This document shows, in pieces, positions 1 to 6,132 of a stretch of 7,775 bases of DNA. The translations under genes were made by a program, and so were the position numbers. A model generated the notes under the pieces. The model was not told where the DNA came from and made no database searches. It was given only the letters and a program-made list of their open reading frames with translations. Every line of letters begins with the position of its first letter. Position 1 is the first letter of the stretch. The DNA comes from Comamonadaceae bacterium (GTDB taxonomy: Bacteria; Pseudomonadota; Gammaproteobacteria; Burkholderiales; Burkholderiaceae_C). The stretch is taken from assembly GCA_947457975.1 (NCBI GenBank), contig CANGYC010000103.1:1-7775 (forward strand), given 5' to 3'.

Positions 1-2
1 GG

Positions 3-509
3 GGCAACGGCAGCGCTGCCCACACCACCATGGAATACCTCAAGCTGCGCACCGGCACTTCCTTCCTGCACATTCCCTACAAGGGCACAGCACCGTCGGT
101 GAACGACCTGCTGGCCGGCCAGGTACAGGTCTTGTTCACGGGCATACCGGCGCTGCTGCCGCACATCAAGTCGGGCCGCATGCGCGCGCTGGCGGTCTCC
201 AGCCCCGCGCGCCTGAGCGTGTTGCCCGAAGTACCCACCGTGACCGAGAGTCGTGTGCCCGGTACGCCGGGCTTTGAGGCCGATCAGTGGTACGGCCTGG
301 TCGCCCCGGCCGGCACGCCGGCCGAGGTGGTGGCCCTGCTCAACCGGCAGGTCAATGCCGCTCTGGCTTCGGAGGAGGTGCGGACGCGCCTGGCTGCCGA
401 GGGCGCCGAGGCCACACCGGCTTCGCCCCAGGTGTTTGCTCAGCTCATCGCCAGTGAATTGCCGCGTTGGGAAAAGGTGATCCGCGCCGCACGCATCACG
501 CCGGACTGA
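3..509 (+). CDS. Bug/TctC-type tripartite tricarboxylate solute-binding protein (3' part only)
   Basis: The reading frame is open from the left window edge to a TGA at 507-509, giving about 168 residues; the N-terminal half, including any signal peptide, lies outside the window. The visible part has the C-terminal hallmarks of the Bug (TctC, TTT-type) family. These are a GNGS segment at the window edge, the HIPYKG strand-loop, a DLLAGQVQVLF segment, a RALAV strand followed by VLPEVPT, and a terminal SELPRWEKVIRAARI helix. The family consists of periplasmic receptors for carboxylates and other small organic acids, some feeding a TctAB membrane pair and many acting without one; the ligand cannot be predicted here. 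The ATG at position 30 is internal, because the family motif starts before it. The stop is only 8 bases from the stop of the convergent EamA gene, leaving no room for a separate terminator. Confidence 0.9.
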   Translation, partial: GNGSAAHTTMEYLKLRTGTSFLHIPYKGTAPSVNDLLAGQVQVLFTGIPALLPHIKSGRMRALAVSSPARLSVLPEVPTVTESRVPGTPGFEADQWYGLVAPAGTPAEVVALLNRQVNAALASEEVRTRLAAEGAEATPASPQVFAQLIASELPRWEKVIRAARITPD

Positions 510-517
510 GTCCGCGC

Positions 518-1405
518 TCAGTGCCGATCTTCCGGCCCGCTCAGGGCGGCCAGCATCGCCGCCAGCACGATGAGGGCGCCGCCCACCAGCGTGCGTGTGC
601 TGAATTCGGCCGCGTCCAGCAGCGCCGAGGACACGCTGGCAAAGAGCAGCTCGGTGAGCATCACCAGCGAGGTGGTGTGCGCCGCCAGGCGCGCAGCCCC
701 GTACTGCAGCCCCAGGTTGCTCAGCAGGAAGGCCAGGCACAGCCCCGCCGCCACCGGCCAGCCTGCACTGGCCAGGGCCGGGGCCGGCACCACCCCGGCC
801 GCCAGGCCCAGCGCACCGGCAGCCATCCCCATGAGCGTACCGCCGCCGAACATGGCGACCATGCGCCCTTCGCTGGGCGTGTGGCCGAGCTTGCGCAGCA
901 GCACGTTGGTGATGGCAAAAAATACGCCGCCCGCCAGCGCCAGCCAGTCGGCCGCGCCCTGGGGCACGGGCCAGGGCGAATCGGACGACTTGAGCACGAT
1001 CACCACGCCGGCCAGCGCCAGCAACAGGCGCAGCAGCGAGCCTCGGCTGGGCCGCTCGCCCAGCACCGGCCAAGCCACCAGCACCGACCAGGCGGGCATC
1101 AGGTAAAACAGCAGCACCACGCGCACCACATCGCCCGTGGTCACCGCCCAGTTGAAACCCACGTTGGTCAGCCCCGAGGCCAGCACAAGCAGCCACAGGG
1201 CCGGGTGCTGCAGCAGGACTTGCCAGGCCCGGGGGCGCCAGCACAGCACGCAGGCCAGGGCGACGCCGTAGACCAGCGCTGTGCTCCACAGGGGGTGCAG
1301 GCCTTGTGACTCAAGTTGCCTGAAGGGCCACCACGACAGGCCCCACACCAGGGCATTGAGCAGCAGCCCGGCCACCGCCAGGCCGCGGGCGTCGGCGCGC
1401 CGCAT
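518..1405 (-). CDS. EamA/DMT-family inner-membrane permease
   Basis: This 295-residue protein is almost entirely hydrophobic segments separated by short loops, consistent with the ten-helix, two-repeat layout of the drug/metabolite transporter superfamily (two EamA domains of roughly 140 residues each). Recognisable family features are the N-terminal LLNALVWGLSWWPFR helix, a PAWSVLVAWPVLGERPS segment closing the first repeat, and LVMLTELLFASVSSALL near the end of the second. EamA proteins export or exchange small metabolites such as amino acids, but the substrate cannot be read from sequence. The start codon lies one base after the stop of the lplT-like gene on the same strand. The two are almost certainly cotranscribed and perhaps translationally coupled, since I see no good Shine-Dalgarno sequence inside the end of lplT. 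Transcription ends head-on against the Bug protein gene at 509. Confidence 0.88.
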   Translation of the reverse strand: MRRADARGLAVAGLLLNALVWGLSWWPFRQLESQGLHPLWSTALVYGVALACVLCWRPRAWQVLLQHPALWLLVLASGLTNVGFNWAVTTGDVVRVVLLFYLMPAWSVLVAWPVLGERPSRGSLLRLLLALAGVVIVLKSSDSPWPVPQGAADWLALAGGVFFAITNVLLRKLGHTPSEGRMVAMFGGGTLMGMAAGALGLAAGVVPAPALASAGWPVAAGLCLAFLLSNLGLQYGAARLAAHTTSLVMLTELLFASVSSALLDAAEFSTRTLVGGALIVLAAMLAALSGPEDRH

Positions 1406-1406
1406 G

Positions 1407-2687
1407 TCAGTGCGAGCGGTCGCTGCGCGCGATCACCAGCAAGGCTTCCACCTGGTCTTTGTGCACAACCAGGTTGCGCCGATGCCAGCGCTGGATCAGC
1501 CACATGAAGCCGGCCACCACCAGGCCGAAGGCGGTGATGGCGCCGAAGGCCGACAGCCCCAGACCCGTGGACAGCGCATAGAAGCCGCCCAGCCCCAGGA
1601 TGCAGGCCTGCTCGTTGAAGTTCTGCACAGCGATCGAGCGGCCGGCCCCCATGAGGTTGTGGCCTCGGTGCTGGAGCAGCGCGTTCATGGGCACCACCAG
1701 GAAGCCGCCCAGCCCGCCCAGCAGGATGAGGAAGGGCGCGGCCAGCCAGACGTTGTCGATCACGTTCATCAGCATCACCAGCAGACCCATGCCGATGCCC
1801 AGCGGCATTAGGCTGGTGGCCTGGTCCAGGCGCATGCGCATGGAGGCCATTACCGCGCCCACGGCCGTGCCGATGGCCACCACGCCCACCAGCGAAGAGG
1901 CCTGTGTGGTGTTGTAGCCCAGGGCGGCGGCGGCCCAAGCCAGCACGATGTAGCGCAGGTTGCCCGAGACACCCCAGAACAGGGTGGTGGTGGCCAGTGA
2001 AATCTGGCCGAGCTTGTCGCGCCACAGTGCGCTGTTGCAGCGCCAGAAGTCGGGCAGCAGCTCCAGCTTGTTGCGGGGCATGGGGCGCATGTCCACGCCC
2101 GTGTTCGGGATGCGCGTGTTGAACCATGCCGCCAGGCCGTAGACCAGGATCAGCACCGTAATGGCCGCCTCGGCGCCCGTGTCGATGCCTGTGGTTACAA
2201 ACGGCAGGTCCAGGGCCAGCAGCGAACTAGAGACCTGGTGGCCCACCAGCTGGCCGCCCAGCAGCACGCCAAGGATGATGGAGGCGATCGTCAGGCCCTC
2301 GATCCAGCCGTTGGCCTTGACCAGTTGCGAGGCCGGCAGCAGCTCGGTGAGGATGCCGTACTTGGCCGGCGAATAGGCCGCCGCGCCCAGGCCCACCACG
2401 GCATAGGCCAGCAGCGGGTGCGCAGAAAACAGCATGGCCAGGCAGCCCACCACCTTGATGCTGTTGCTCACGAACATGACCCCGCCCTTCGGACGCGAGT
2501 CGGCAAAGGCCCCGACGAAGGGTGCCAGCACCACGTAGAACAGGGCGAACATGGGAACCAGGGCCGCGGGCTGCCACTTGGGCGCACCACCGGCTCGCAG
2601 CAGTTCCACGGCCACCACGAACAGCGCGTTATCAGCCAATGAGCTGAAGAACTGGGCTGCCATGATGGTGTAAAAACCGCGCTTCAT
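1407..2687 (-). CDS. lplT: LplT-like lysophospholipid transporter (MFS)
   Basis: This 426-residue major-facilitator-type membrane protein is a little longer than E. coli LplT (about 400 residues). The N-terminus (MKRGFYTIMAAQFFSSLADN followed by ALF) matches the LplT pattern of a first helix containing AQF and a DNAL motif. The loop between helices 2 and 3 carries FVGAFADSRPKG, the MFS motif-A region, and hydrophobic segments continue to about residue 415. LplT flips lysophosphatidylethanolamine and related lysolipids inward across the inner membrane. In enterobacteria it is paired with the acyltransferase Aas, which re-acylates them. No Aas is fused to or next to it here, and the partner gene is an EamA permease instead. 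The assigned ATG has no obvious Shine-Dalgarno sequence; an in-frame ATG eight codons later is possible, but the earlier start fits the family better. A candidate promoter lies at 2769-2777. The family call is good, but substrate specificity is inferred. Confidence 0.85.
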   Translation of the reverse strand: MKRGFYTIMAAQFFSSLADNALFVVAVELLRAGGAPKWQPAALVPMFALFYVVLAPFVGAFADSRPKGGVMFVSNSIKVVGCLAMLFSAHPLLAYAVVGLGAAAYSPAKYGILTELLPASQLVKANGWIEGLTIASIILGVLLGGQLVGHQVSSSLLALDLPFVTTGIDTGAEAAITVLILVYGLAAWFNTRIPNTGVDMRPMPRNKLELLPDFWRCNSALWRDKLGQISLATTTLFWGVSGNLRYIVLAWAAAALGYNTTQASSLVGVVAIGTAVGAVMASMRMRLDQATSLMPLGIGMGLLVMLMNVIDNVWLAAPFLILLGGLGGFLVVPMNALLQHRGHNLMGAGRSIAVQNFNEQACILGLGGFYALSTGLGLSAFGAITAFGLVVAGFMWLIQRWHRRNLVVHKDQVEALLVIARSDRSH

Positions 2688-2712
2688 TGAGAGATTCGGG
2701 TCACGGTTTAAG

Positions 2713-2735
2713 GGCCATCAGGGGCGCTGATGGTC
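2713..2735. repeat. Inverted repeat in the lplT leader
   Basis: CCATCAG (2715-2721) and CTGATGG (2727-2733) are perfect reverse complements separated by five bases (GGGCG). The stem extends to nine pairs if one G-U wobble is allowed. It lies 26 bases upstream of the lplT start codon and downstream of the candidate promoter, so it would be in the 5' untranslated region as a hairpin or act as a DNA operator. No T-run follows on either strand, so it is not an intrinsic terminator. Its function is unknown. Confidence 0.5.
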
Positions 2736-2768
2736 AGGCAAAGGCAGGGTGTCTCCTGGAAGTCCCGG

Positions 2769-2797
2769 TTTATAGCATGCAGGGGGGTGCCAAAATG
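2769..2797 (-). promoter_or_regulatory. Candidate extended -10 promoter for lplT
   Basis: Read on the minus strand, 2777-2769 is TGCTATAAA, a close match to an extended -10 element (TGnTATAAT). The hexamer 17 bases upstream (2797-2792, CATTTT) is a poor -35, as is usual for extended -10 promoters. Transcription would start near 2762, giving a leader of about 75 bases that contains the inverted repeat at 2713-2735. This is based on visual consensus matching only. Confidence 0.4.
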
Positions 2798-2903
2798 GAC
2801 ATGAAATCCACGTCCACGCTAGGCCCATCGCGCGACCCTGTCCTCCACGTCAGCGCTTGACCGGCGTGGGCTGACGCCCCCGCTTTTGACGCAAACCCGA
2901 CCC

Positions 2904-4007
2904 ATGCCCCGTCCCATTCTGGCCACCATCCATGCCCCGGCGCTGCGCCACAACCTGGCGCGCATGCAAGCTGCCGCGGGCGATGCCAAGGTCTGGGCCA
3001 CCGTCAAGGCCGATGCCTATGGCCACGGCATCGAGCGGGTGGTCGATGCTTTTCGGGCCGCCGACGGCTTTGCCTTGTTGGACCTCTCTGAGGCCGAGCG
3101 CCTGCGCGCGCTCGACTGGCGCGGCCCCATTCTGCTGCTCGAAGGCTGCTTCGAGCAGCGCGACTTGGAGCATTGCTCCCGCCTGGGCCTGTGGCACGTG
3201 GTGCACTGCGAGGAGCAGATCGACATGCTGGCCACGCACAAGACCCAGGTGCCACACCGGATTTTCCTGAAGATGAACTCGGGCATGAACCGGCTGGGCT
3301 TCAAGCCCGAGCGCTACCGCGCCGCGTGGACGCGGCTCAATGCCCTGCCGCAGGTGGAGGAGATCTCGCTGCTCACGCACTTCAGCGACGCGGACGGCGA
3401 CAAGGGCATCGCGGCCCAGGTGGCTGCTTTCGAGGCCGTCACCGCCGACCTGCCCGGCGAACGCACCCTGAGCAACAGCGCGGCCATCCTGCGCCACAGC
3501 CCGGCCCTGGCGCAGCGTTCGGACTGGGTGCGTCCGGGCATCGCGCTTTACGGCAGCGCCCCCGACTTTGCGCAGCACAGCGCGGCCAGCTGGGGCCTGC
3601 AGCCGGGCATGACGCTGGCTTCGCGCATCATCGGTGTGCAGCAGCTGCAGCCCGGGGACACCGTCGGCTACGGCTCCACCTTCACGGCCGAGCAGGCCAT
3701 GCGCATCGGGGTGGTGTCCTGCGGCTACGCGGATGGCTACCCCCGCCATTGCCCCACCGGTACCCCCGTGCTGGTGGACGGCCAGCGCACCCGCTTGCTG
3801 GGCCGGGTGAGCATGGACATGGTCACGGTCGACCTCACGCCCCTGCCGCAGGCCGGCATGGGCAGCCACGTCACCTTGTGGGGTCTGGCTGCCAATGGCC
3901 AGTGCCTGTCGATCGACGAGGTGGCCGCCGCCGCTGGCACGCTGGGCTACGAGCTGATGTGCGCCCTGGCGCCGCGGGTGCCCGTGCAGGTCCAGGCCGA
4001 GGATTGA
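2904..4007 (+). CDS. alr: Alanine racemase (PLP-dependent)
   Basis: The product interconverts L- and D-alanine in the cytoplasm, supplying D-alanine for peptidoglycan. The 367-residue protein matches the family length and carries the expected active-site landmarks. Lys35 in VKADAYGHG forms the PLP Schiff base. Lys123 and Arg130 lie in [13 protein letters not shown] (in this family the lysine is often carbamylated and the arginine contacts the PLP pyridine). Tyr256 in VGYGSTF is the second catalytic base, and [11 protein letters not shown] sits around residues 301-311. The N-terminal TIM barrel is followed by a C-terminal beta domain from about residue 230. I chose the ATG at 2904 because it places the PLP lysine where the family has it. 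A TTG six codons upstream (2886) is in frame, and neither start has a clear Shine-Dalgarno sequence. No dadA neighbours it, which argues for a biosynthetic rather than a catabolic (DadX) racemase. It is divergent from lplT. Confidence 0.95.
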   Translation: MPRPILATIHAPALRHNLARMQAAAGDAKVWATVKADAYGHGIERVVDAFRAADGFALLDLSEAERLRALDWRGPILLLEGCFEQRDLEHCSRLGLWHVVHCEEQIDMLATHKTQVPHRIFLKMNSGMNRLGFKPERYRAAWTRLNALPQVEEISLLTHFSDADGDKGIAAQVAAFEAVTADLPGERTLSNSAAILRHSPALAQRSDWVRPGIALYGSAPDFAQHSAASWGLQPGMTLASRIIGVQQLQPGDTVGYGSTFTAEQAMRIGVVSCGYADGYPRHCPTGTPVLVDGQRTRLLGRVSMDMVTVDLTPLPQAGMGSHVTLWGLAANGQCLSIDEVAAAAGTLGYELMCALAPRVPVQVQAED

Positions 4008-4120
4008 GTCCAGGCTCCGTTGGGATCAATGGCCCCAGTGACCATCCGGATTGCCTCTTTTTCCAGCACGTGGCGCCAGCGCCGACTGCACAATCTCGCC
4101 CGCATCACCAGTTTTTTCCT

Positions 4121-4126
4121 GGAGAA
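4121..4126 (+). promoter_or_regulatory. Ribosome binding site deciding the start at 4133
   Basis: GGAGAA lies 6 bases before the ATG at 4133 (8 bases counted from the GGAG core). It supports this start, which is immediately followed by a signal peptide, over the much longer in-frame reading that extends back into alr. Confidence 0.7.
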
Positions 4127-4132
4127 TTTTTC

Positions 4133-5107
4133 ATGAACCGCAGACAACTTTCCCGCCTTGTCCTGGGTCTGGGCCTGGCCGGCGCGCTGGCCGCACCCGC
4201 CTTCGCCCAAAACTTCCCGAGCAAGCCCATCCGCATCGTGGTGCCCTTCGGTGCCGGCGGCGTGGCCGATCTCACGGCCCGCACGGTGGCCACCAAGATG
4301 GCCGAGGGCCTGGGTCAGTCGGTCGTCATCGAGAACAGGCCTGGCGCCGGTGGCGTGGTGGCCGGTGACACGGTCGCCAAGGCCGACCCGGATGGACACA
4401 CGCTGCTCCTCATGTCCAACGGCACGGCTGTCAGCGCCGGCCTCTTCAAGTCCTTGCCTTTCGATCCGGTGAAGGACTTCACGCCGATCTCGACCCTGGG
4501 CTTTTTTGACATCGCCATCATTGCCCCGGCCAATTCGCGCTTCAAGACATTGCAGGAGCTGGTGGCCTTTGCCAAGGCCAACCCGGGCAAGCTCAACATC
4601 GGCAGCATCAACATCGGCAGCACGCAGAACTTGGCGGCCGAGCTGTTCAAAACGTCGGCCGGCATCGACGCGCAGATCGTGCCTTTCAACGGCACGCCTG
4701 CCGTCATCACGGCGCTGCGTGGCGGTCAGGTGGATGTGGCCGTGGAGATCCTCGGTCCCATGATGTCGCAGATCCGTTCCGACGCCGTGCGCGCTCTGGC
4801 CGTGACGGGCGACAAGCGCGCGGCCGTGCTGCCCGAGGTTCCTACCGCCAGGGAAGCCGGTGTCGCCAACTTCAGCGCGTCGAGCTGGAATGGCCTGGCC
4901 GCGCCTGCCAAGACACCCAGGGCCGTGATCGAGCGCCTTCAAAGGGAAATCACCCTCGCGGTGAATTCGCCTGACGTGAAGAAAAAGCTCGCCGACCTGA
5001 ACGTGGATGCGCAGGCCAGCTCGCCGGAACAGACCTCGGCGCTGCTGGCCAGCGAGATCAAGCGCTGGGGCGAAGTGATCGTTCGCGCCAAGATCCCGCA
5101 GCAGTGA
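4133..5107 (+). CDS. Bug/TctC-type periplasmic solute-binding protein
   Basis: This is a complete 324-residue member of the tripartite-tricarboxylate (TctC/Bug) receptor family, of usual length. An N-terminal signal peptide is visible: a basic NRRQLSR region, a Leu/Ala/Gly core and a likely cleavage site after AFA (residue 25). The paired arginines would also allow Tat export. The mature protein opens with the family's PSKPIRIVVPFGAGGVADLTAR segment (interrupted only by the family's first loop, Asp46 in it) and then ENRPGAGG (67-74). GST lies at 162-164, LPEVPT at about 233-238, and the SEIKRWGEVIVRAKI helix closes the protein. The usual HVPYKG loop reads IVPFNG here, so the ligand may differ from that of typical members. 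No tctA or tctB genes are in the window, so it is an orphan receptor. It sits 125 bp after alr with its own ribosome binding site, and its stop is 24 bp from the stop of the convergent LysR gene. The ligand is unknown. Confidence 0.93.
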   Translation: MNRRQLSRLVLGLGLAGALAAPAFAQNFPSKPIRIVVPFGAGGVADLTARTVATKMAEGLGQSVVIENRPGAGGVVAGDTVAKADPDGHTLLLMSNGTAVSAGLFKSLPFDPVKDFTPISTLGFFDIAIIAPANSRFKTLQELVAFAKANPGKLNIGSINIGSTQNLAAELFKTSAGIDAQIVPFNGTPAVITALRGGQVDVAVEILGPMMSQIRSDAVRALAVTGDKRAAVLPEVPTAREAGVANFSASSWNGLAAPAKTPRAVIERLQREITLAVNSPDVKKKLADLNVDAQASSPEQTSALLASEIKRWGEVIVRAKIPQQ

Positions 5108-5131
5108 ACGCCTGGCCCGGCAGACCGTCCA

Positions 5132-6034
5132 TCAAGCGGCGGCCAGCCGGGTCGCCAGTTGCCGGATCAGCTCCTGGGTGGACTGCTGTGTCAGTGTGGT
5201 CGGGCGCTGTGAGCTCACGGCCATCGCAACCCCGCTGCGCAGGCGCGGCGAGCCGATGGGCCGCACCGTAAAAGCCCGGGGCTGGCCCGAATTGCGCACC
5301 GCGTGTCCGGCCAGCACGGCGCTGCCGGCGCCGTCGGCCACCAGCTCCAGGATGGAGGCCACGCTGTCTACTTCGAGCGCGATGCGGGGCTTCAGACCCA
5401 GGGCAGCCAGCTCACCATCGACCTGCAGCCGAATCGCGTTCGGGCGGCTGGGAATCACCAGGGGCACGTCGGCAAGCGCCCGCAGCGGCACGGCGCGCGC
5501 GGCGGTGCTGCGCCCGCCCTGGGCCGCTTGCACGAGGAACAGATCTTCCTGAAAGAGGGGCGTGAGCTCGACGTCGGGTGAGGGGGCCGCGTTGTAGAGC
5601 AGCGCAATGTCCAGGCGGCCGCTGGAAAGCGATTCCAGCATTGCCGTTGAGAGGCCTTCCGTCAGCGAGAGCGTGGCCTGCGGCATGGTCTGGCGAAAAG
5701 CATGGATCAGCGGCACCGCCATCATGCGGGCGATGGTGGGCGGCAGGCCCACCGCCACCCGACCGGCCAGGGCGCCCCGCACACGCCCGAGCTCCTCACG
5801 CGCGCGCTCGACCTGATGCAGGATGCCGCGCCCGTGCTCGAGCAGCAGCTTGCCGGCCTCGGTGGGCTGCGCGCCCCGGCCATTGCGGATCAGCAGGTTC
5901 TGCCGCAGCTCCACCTCCAGCAGACGCACTTGGCGGCTGAGCGCCGGTTGCGCCACGTCCAGGGCCGTGGCGGCGCGGGTGAAGCTGCCCAGCTCGGCCA
6001 CGCGCACGAAGTACTCGATCTGTTTGAGGTCCAT
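5132..6034 (-). CDS. LysR-type transcriptional regulator, probable regulator of the ligJ unit
   Basis: This 300-residue protein has the standard LysR architecture. An N-terminal winged helix-turn-helix (residues 1-60) carries the SFTRAATALDVAQPALSRQV recognition region at 17-36, and a linker helix follows (about 60-90). The C-terminal effector-binding domain starts around residue 92 (RVAVGLPPTIARMM) and includes the LDIALLYNA strand typical of the family. The protein starts at the ATG at 6034 (MDLKQIEYFVRVAE), the normal LysR N-terminus. It is divergent from the ModA-like gene and ligJ with about 100 bp between, the classical arrangement in which a LysR protein controls the adjacent operon and itself. 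By that logic it may respond to protocatechuate, gallate or a ring-cleavage product. The effector assignment is inference, and the family call is certain. No clear Shine-Dalgarno sequence precedes the start. Confidence 0.93.
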   Translation of the reverse strand: MDLKQIEYFVRVAELGSFTRAATALDVAQPALSRQVRLLEVELRQNLLIRNGRGAQPTEAGKLLLEHGRGILHQVERAREELGRVRGALAGRVAVGLPPTIARMMAVPLIHAFRQTMPQATLSLTEGLSTAMLESLSSGRLDIALLYNAAPSPDVELTPLFQEDLFLVQAAQGGRSTAARAVPLRALADVPLVIPSRPNAIRLQVDGELAALGLKPRIALEVDSVASILELVADGAGSAVLAGHAVRNSGQPRAFTVRPIGSPRLRSGVAMAVSSQRPTTLTQQSTQELIRQLATRLAAA

Positions 6035-6049
6035 GGACTGCGGTTCAGT

Positions 6050-6090
6050 GAATAACCTGCCATCTATTATGCGTTTTTGTTATAGCTGTT
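6050..6090. promoter_or_regulatory. AT-rich divergent control region between the LysR gene and the ModA-like/ligJ unit
   Basis: This stretch is clearly AT-rich in otherwise GC-rich DNA and lies between the two divergent start codons. It contains ATAAC at 6052-6056 facing GTTAT at 6079-6083, and CTAT at 6064-6067 facing ATAG at 6082-6085; both are interrupted dyads of the sort LysR proteins bind. A plus-strand promoter could be CTGCCA (6057-6062) with TATAGC (6081-6086), 18 bases apart. On the minus strand CATAAT (6072-6067) could be a -10 for the regulator. All of these are weak consensus matches. The location and base composition are the stronger evidence. Confidence 0.45.
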
Positions 6091-6132
6091 AGTGGCCCCG
6101 CCTCCTAGGCTGCCCGGTGGGTGGACCGGACA

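Noticed and set aside
467..1309. A 280-codon plus-strand open frame opposite the EamA gene.
   Set aside because: It is extremely rich in Gln, His, Arg and Gly, typical of antisense reading of a hydrophobic GC-rich membrane protein.
1168..2127. A 319-codon minus-strand frame overlapping lplT and the EamA gene.
   Set aside because: It is out of frame with both well-supported membrane proteins, spans their junction, and gives a Pro/Ala/Gly/Arg/His-rich product with no family features.
2850..3869. A 339-codon open frame antisense to alr.
   Set aside because: It lies opposite a gene with intact active-site motifs, and its composition (rich in His, Gln, Arg, Gly) is what a GC-rich gene gives when read on the other strand. 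No family resemblance is visible.
4029..4062. Possible terminator after alr: ATGG/CCAT arms followed by a short T-run at 4058-4062.
   Set aside because: The stem is only four pairs, the loop is nine bases, and the T-run starts 13 bases beyond the stem, too weak and too far for an intrinsic terminator.
4071..4083. Palindromic GC-rich sequence GGCGC-CA-GCGCC upstream of the Bug gene.
   Set aside because: The two-base loop cannot form the full hairpin, and GC-only palindromes like this are frequent by chance in DNA of this composition.
4108..4122. CCAG/CTGG arms that could hide the ribosome binding site of the gene at 4133.
   Set aside because: The stem has four pairs only and covers only the edge of the GGAG motif, so there is not enough to claim translational control.
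3173..4132. A much longer in-frame extension (to 644 residues) of the Bug protein back through alr.
   Set aside because: The upstream part is low-complexity Arg/Gly/Pro/Ala-rich translation of the alr gene in another frame. The real start at 4133 has a Shine-Dalgarno sequence and opens directly with a signal peptide.
3947..4942. A 331-codon minus-strand open frame opposite the Bug protein.
   Set aside because: It is a shadow of the GC-rich coding strand, with no recognisable domain or start signal, and it overlaps a well-supported gene.
5108..5131. A bidirectional terminator between the Bug gene and the LysR gene.
   Set aside because: The gap is 24 bases. CTGGCC at 5112 pairs with GGCCAG only about 23 bases later inside the LysR gene, and no T-run follows.
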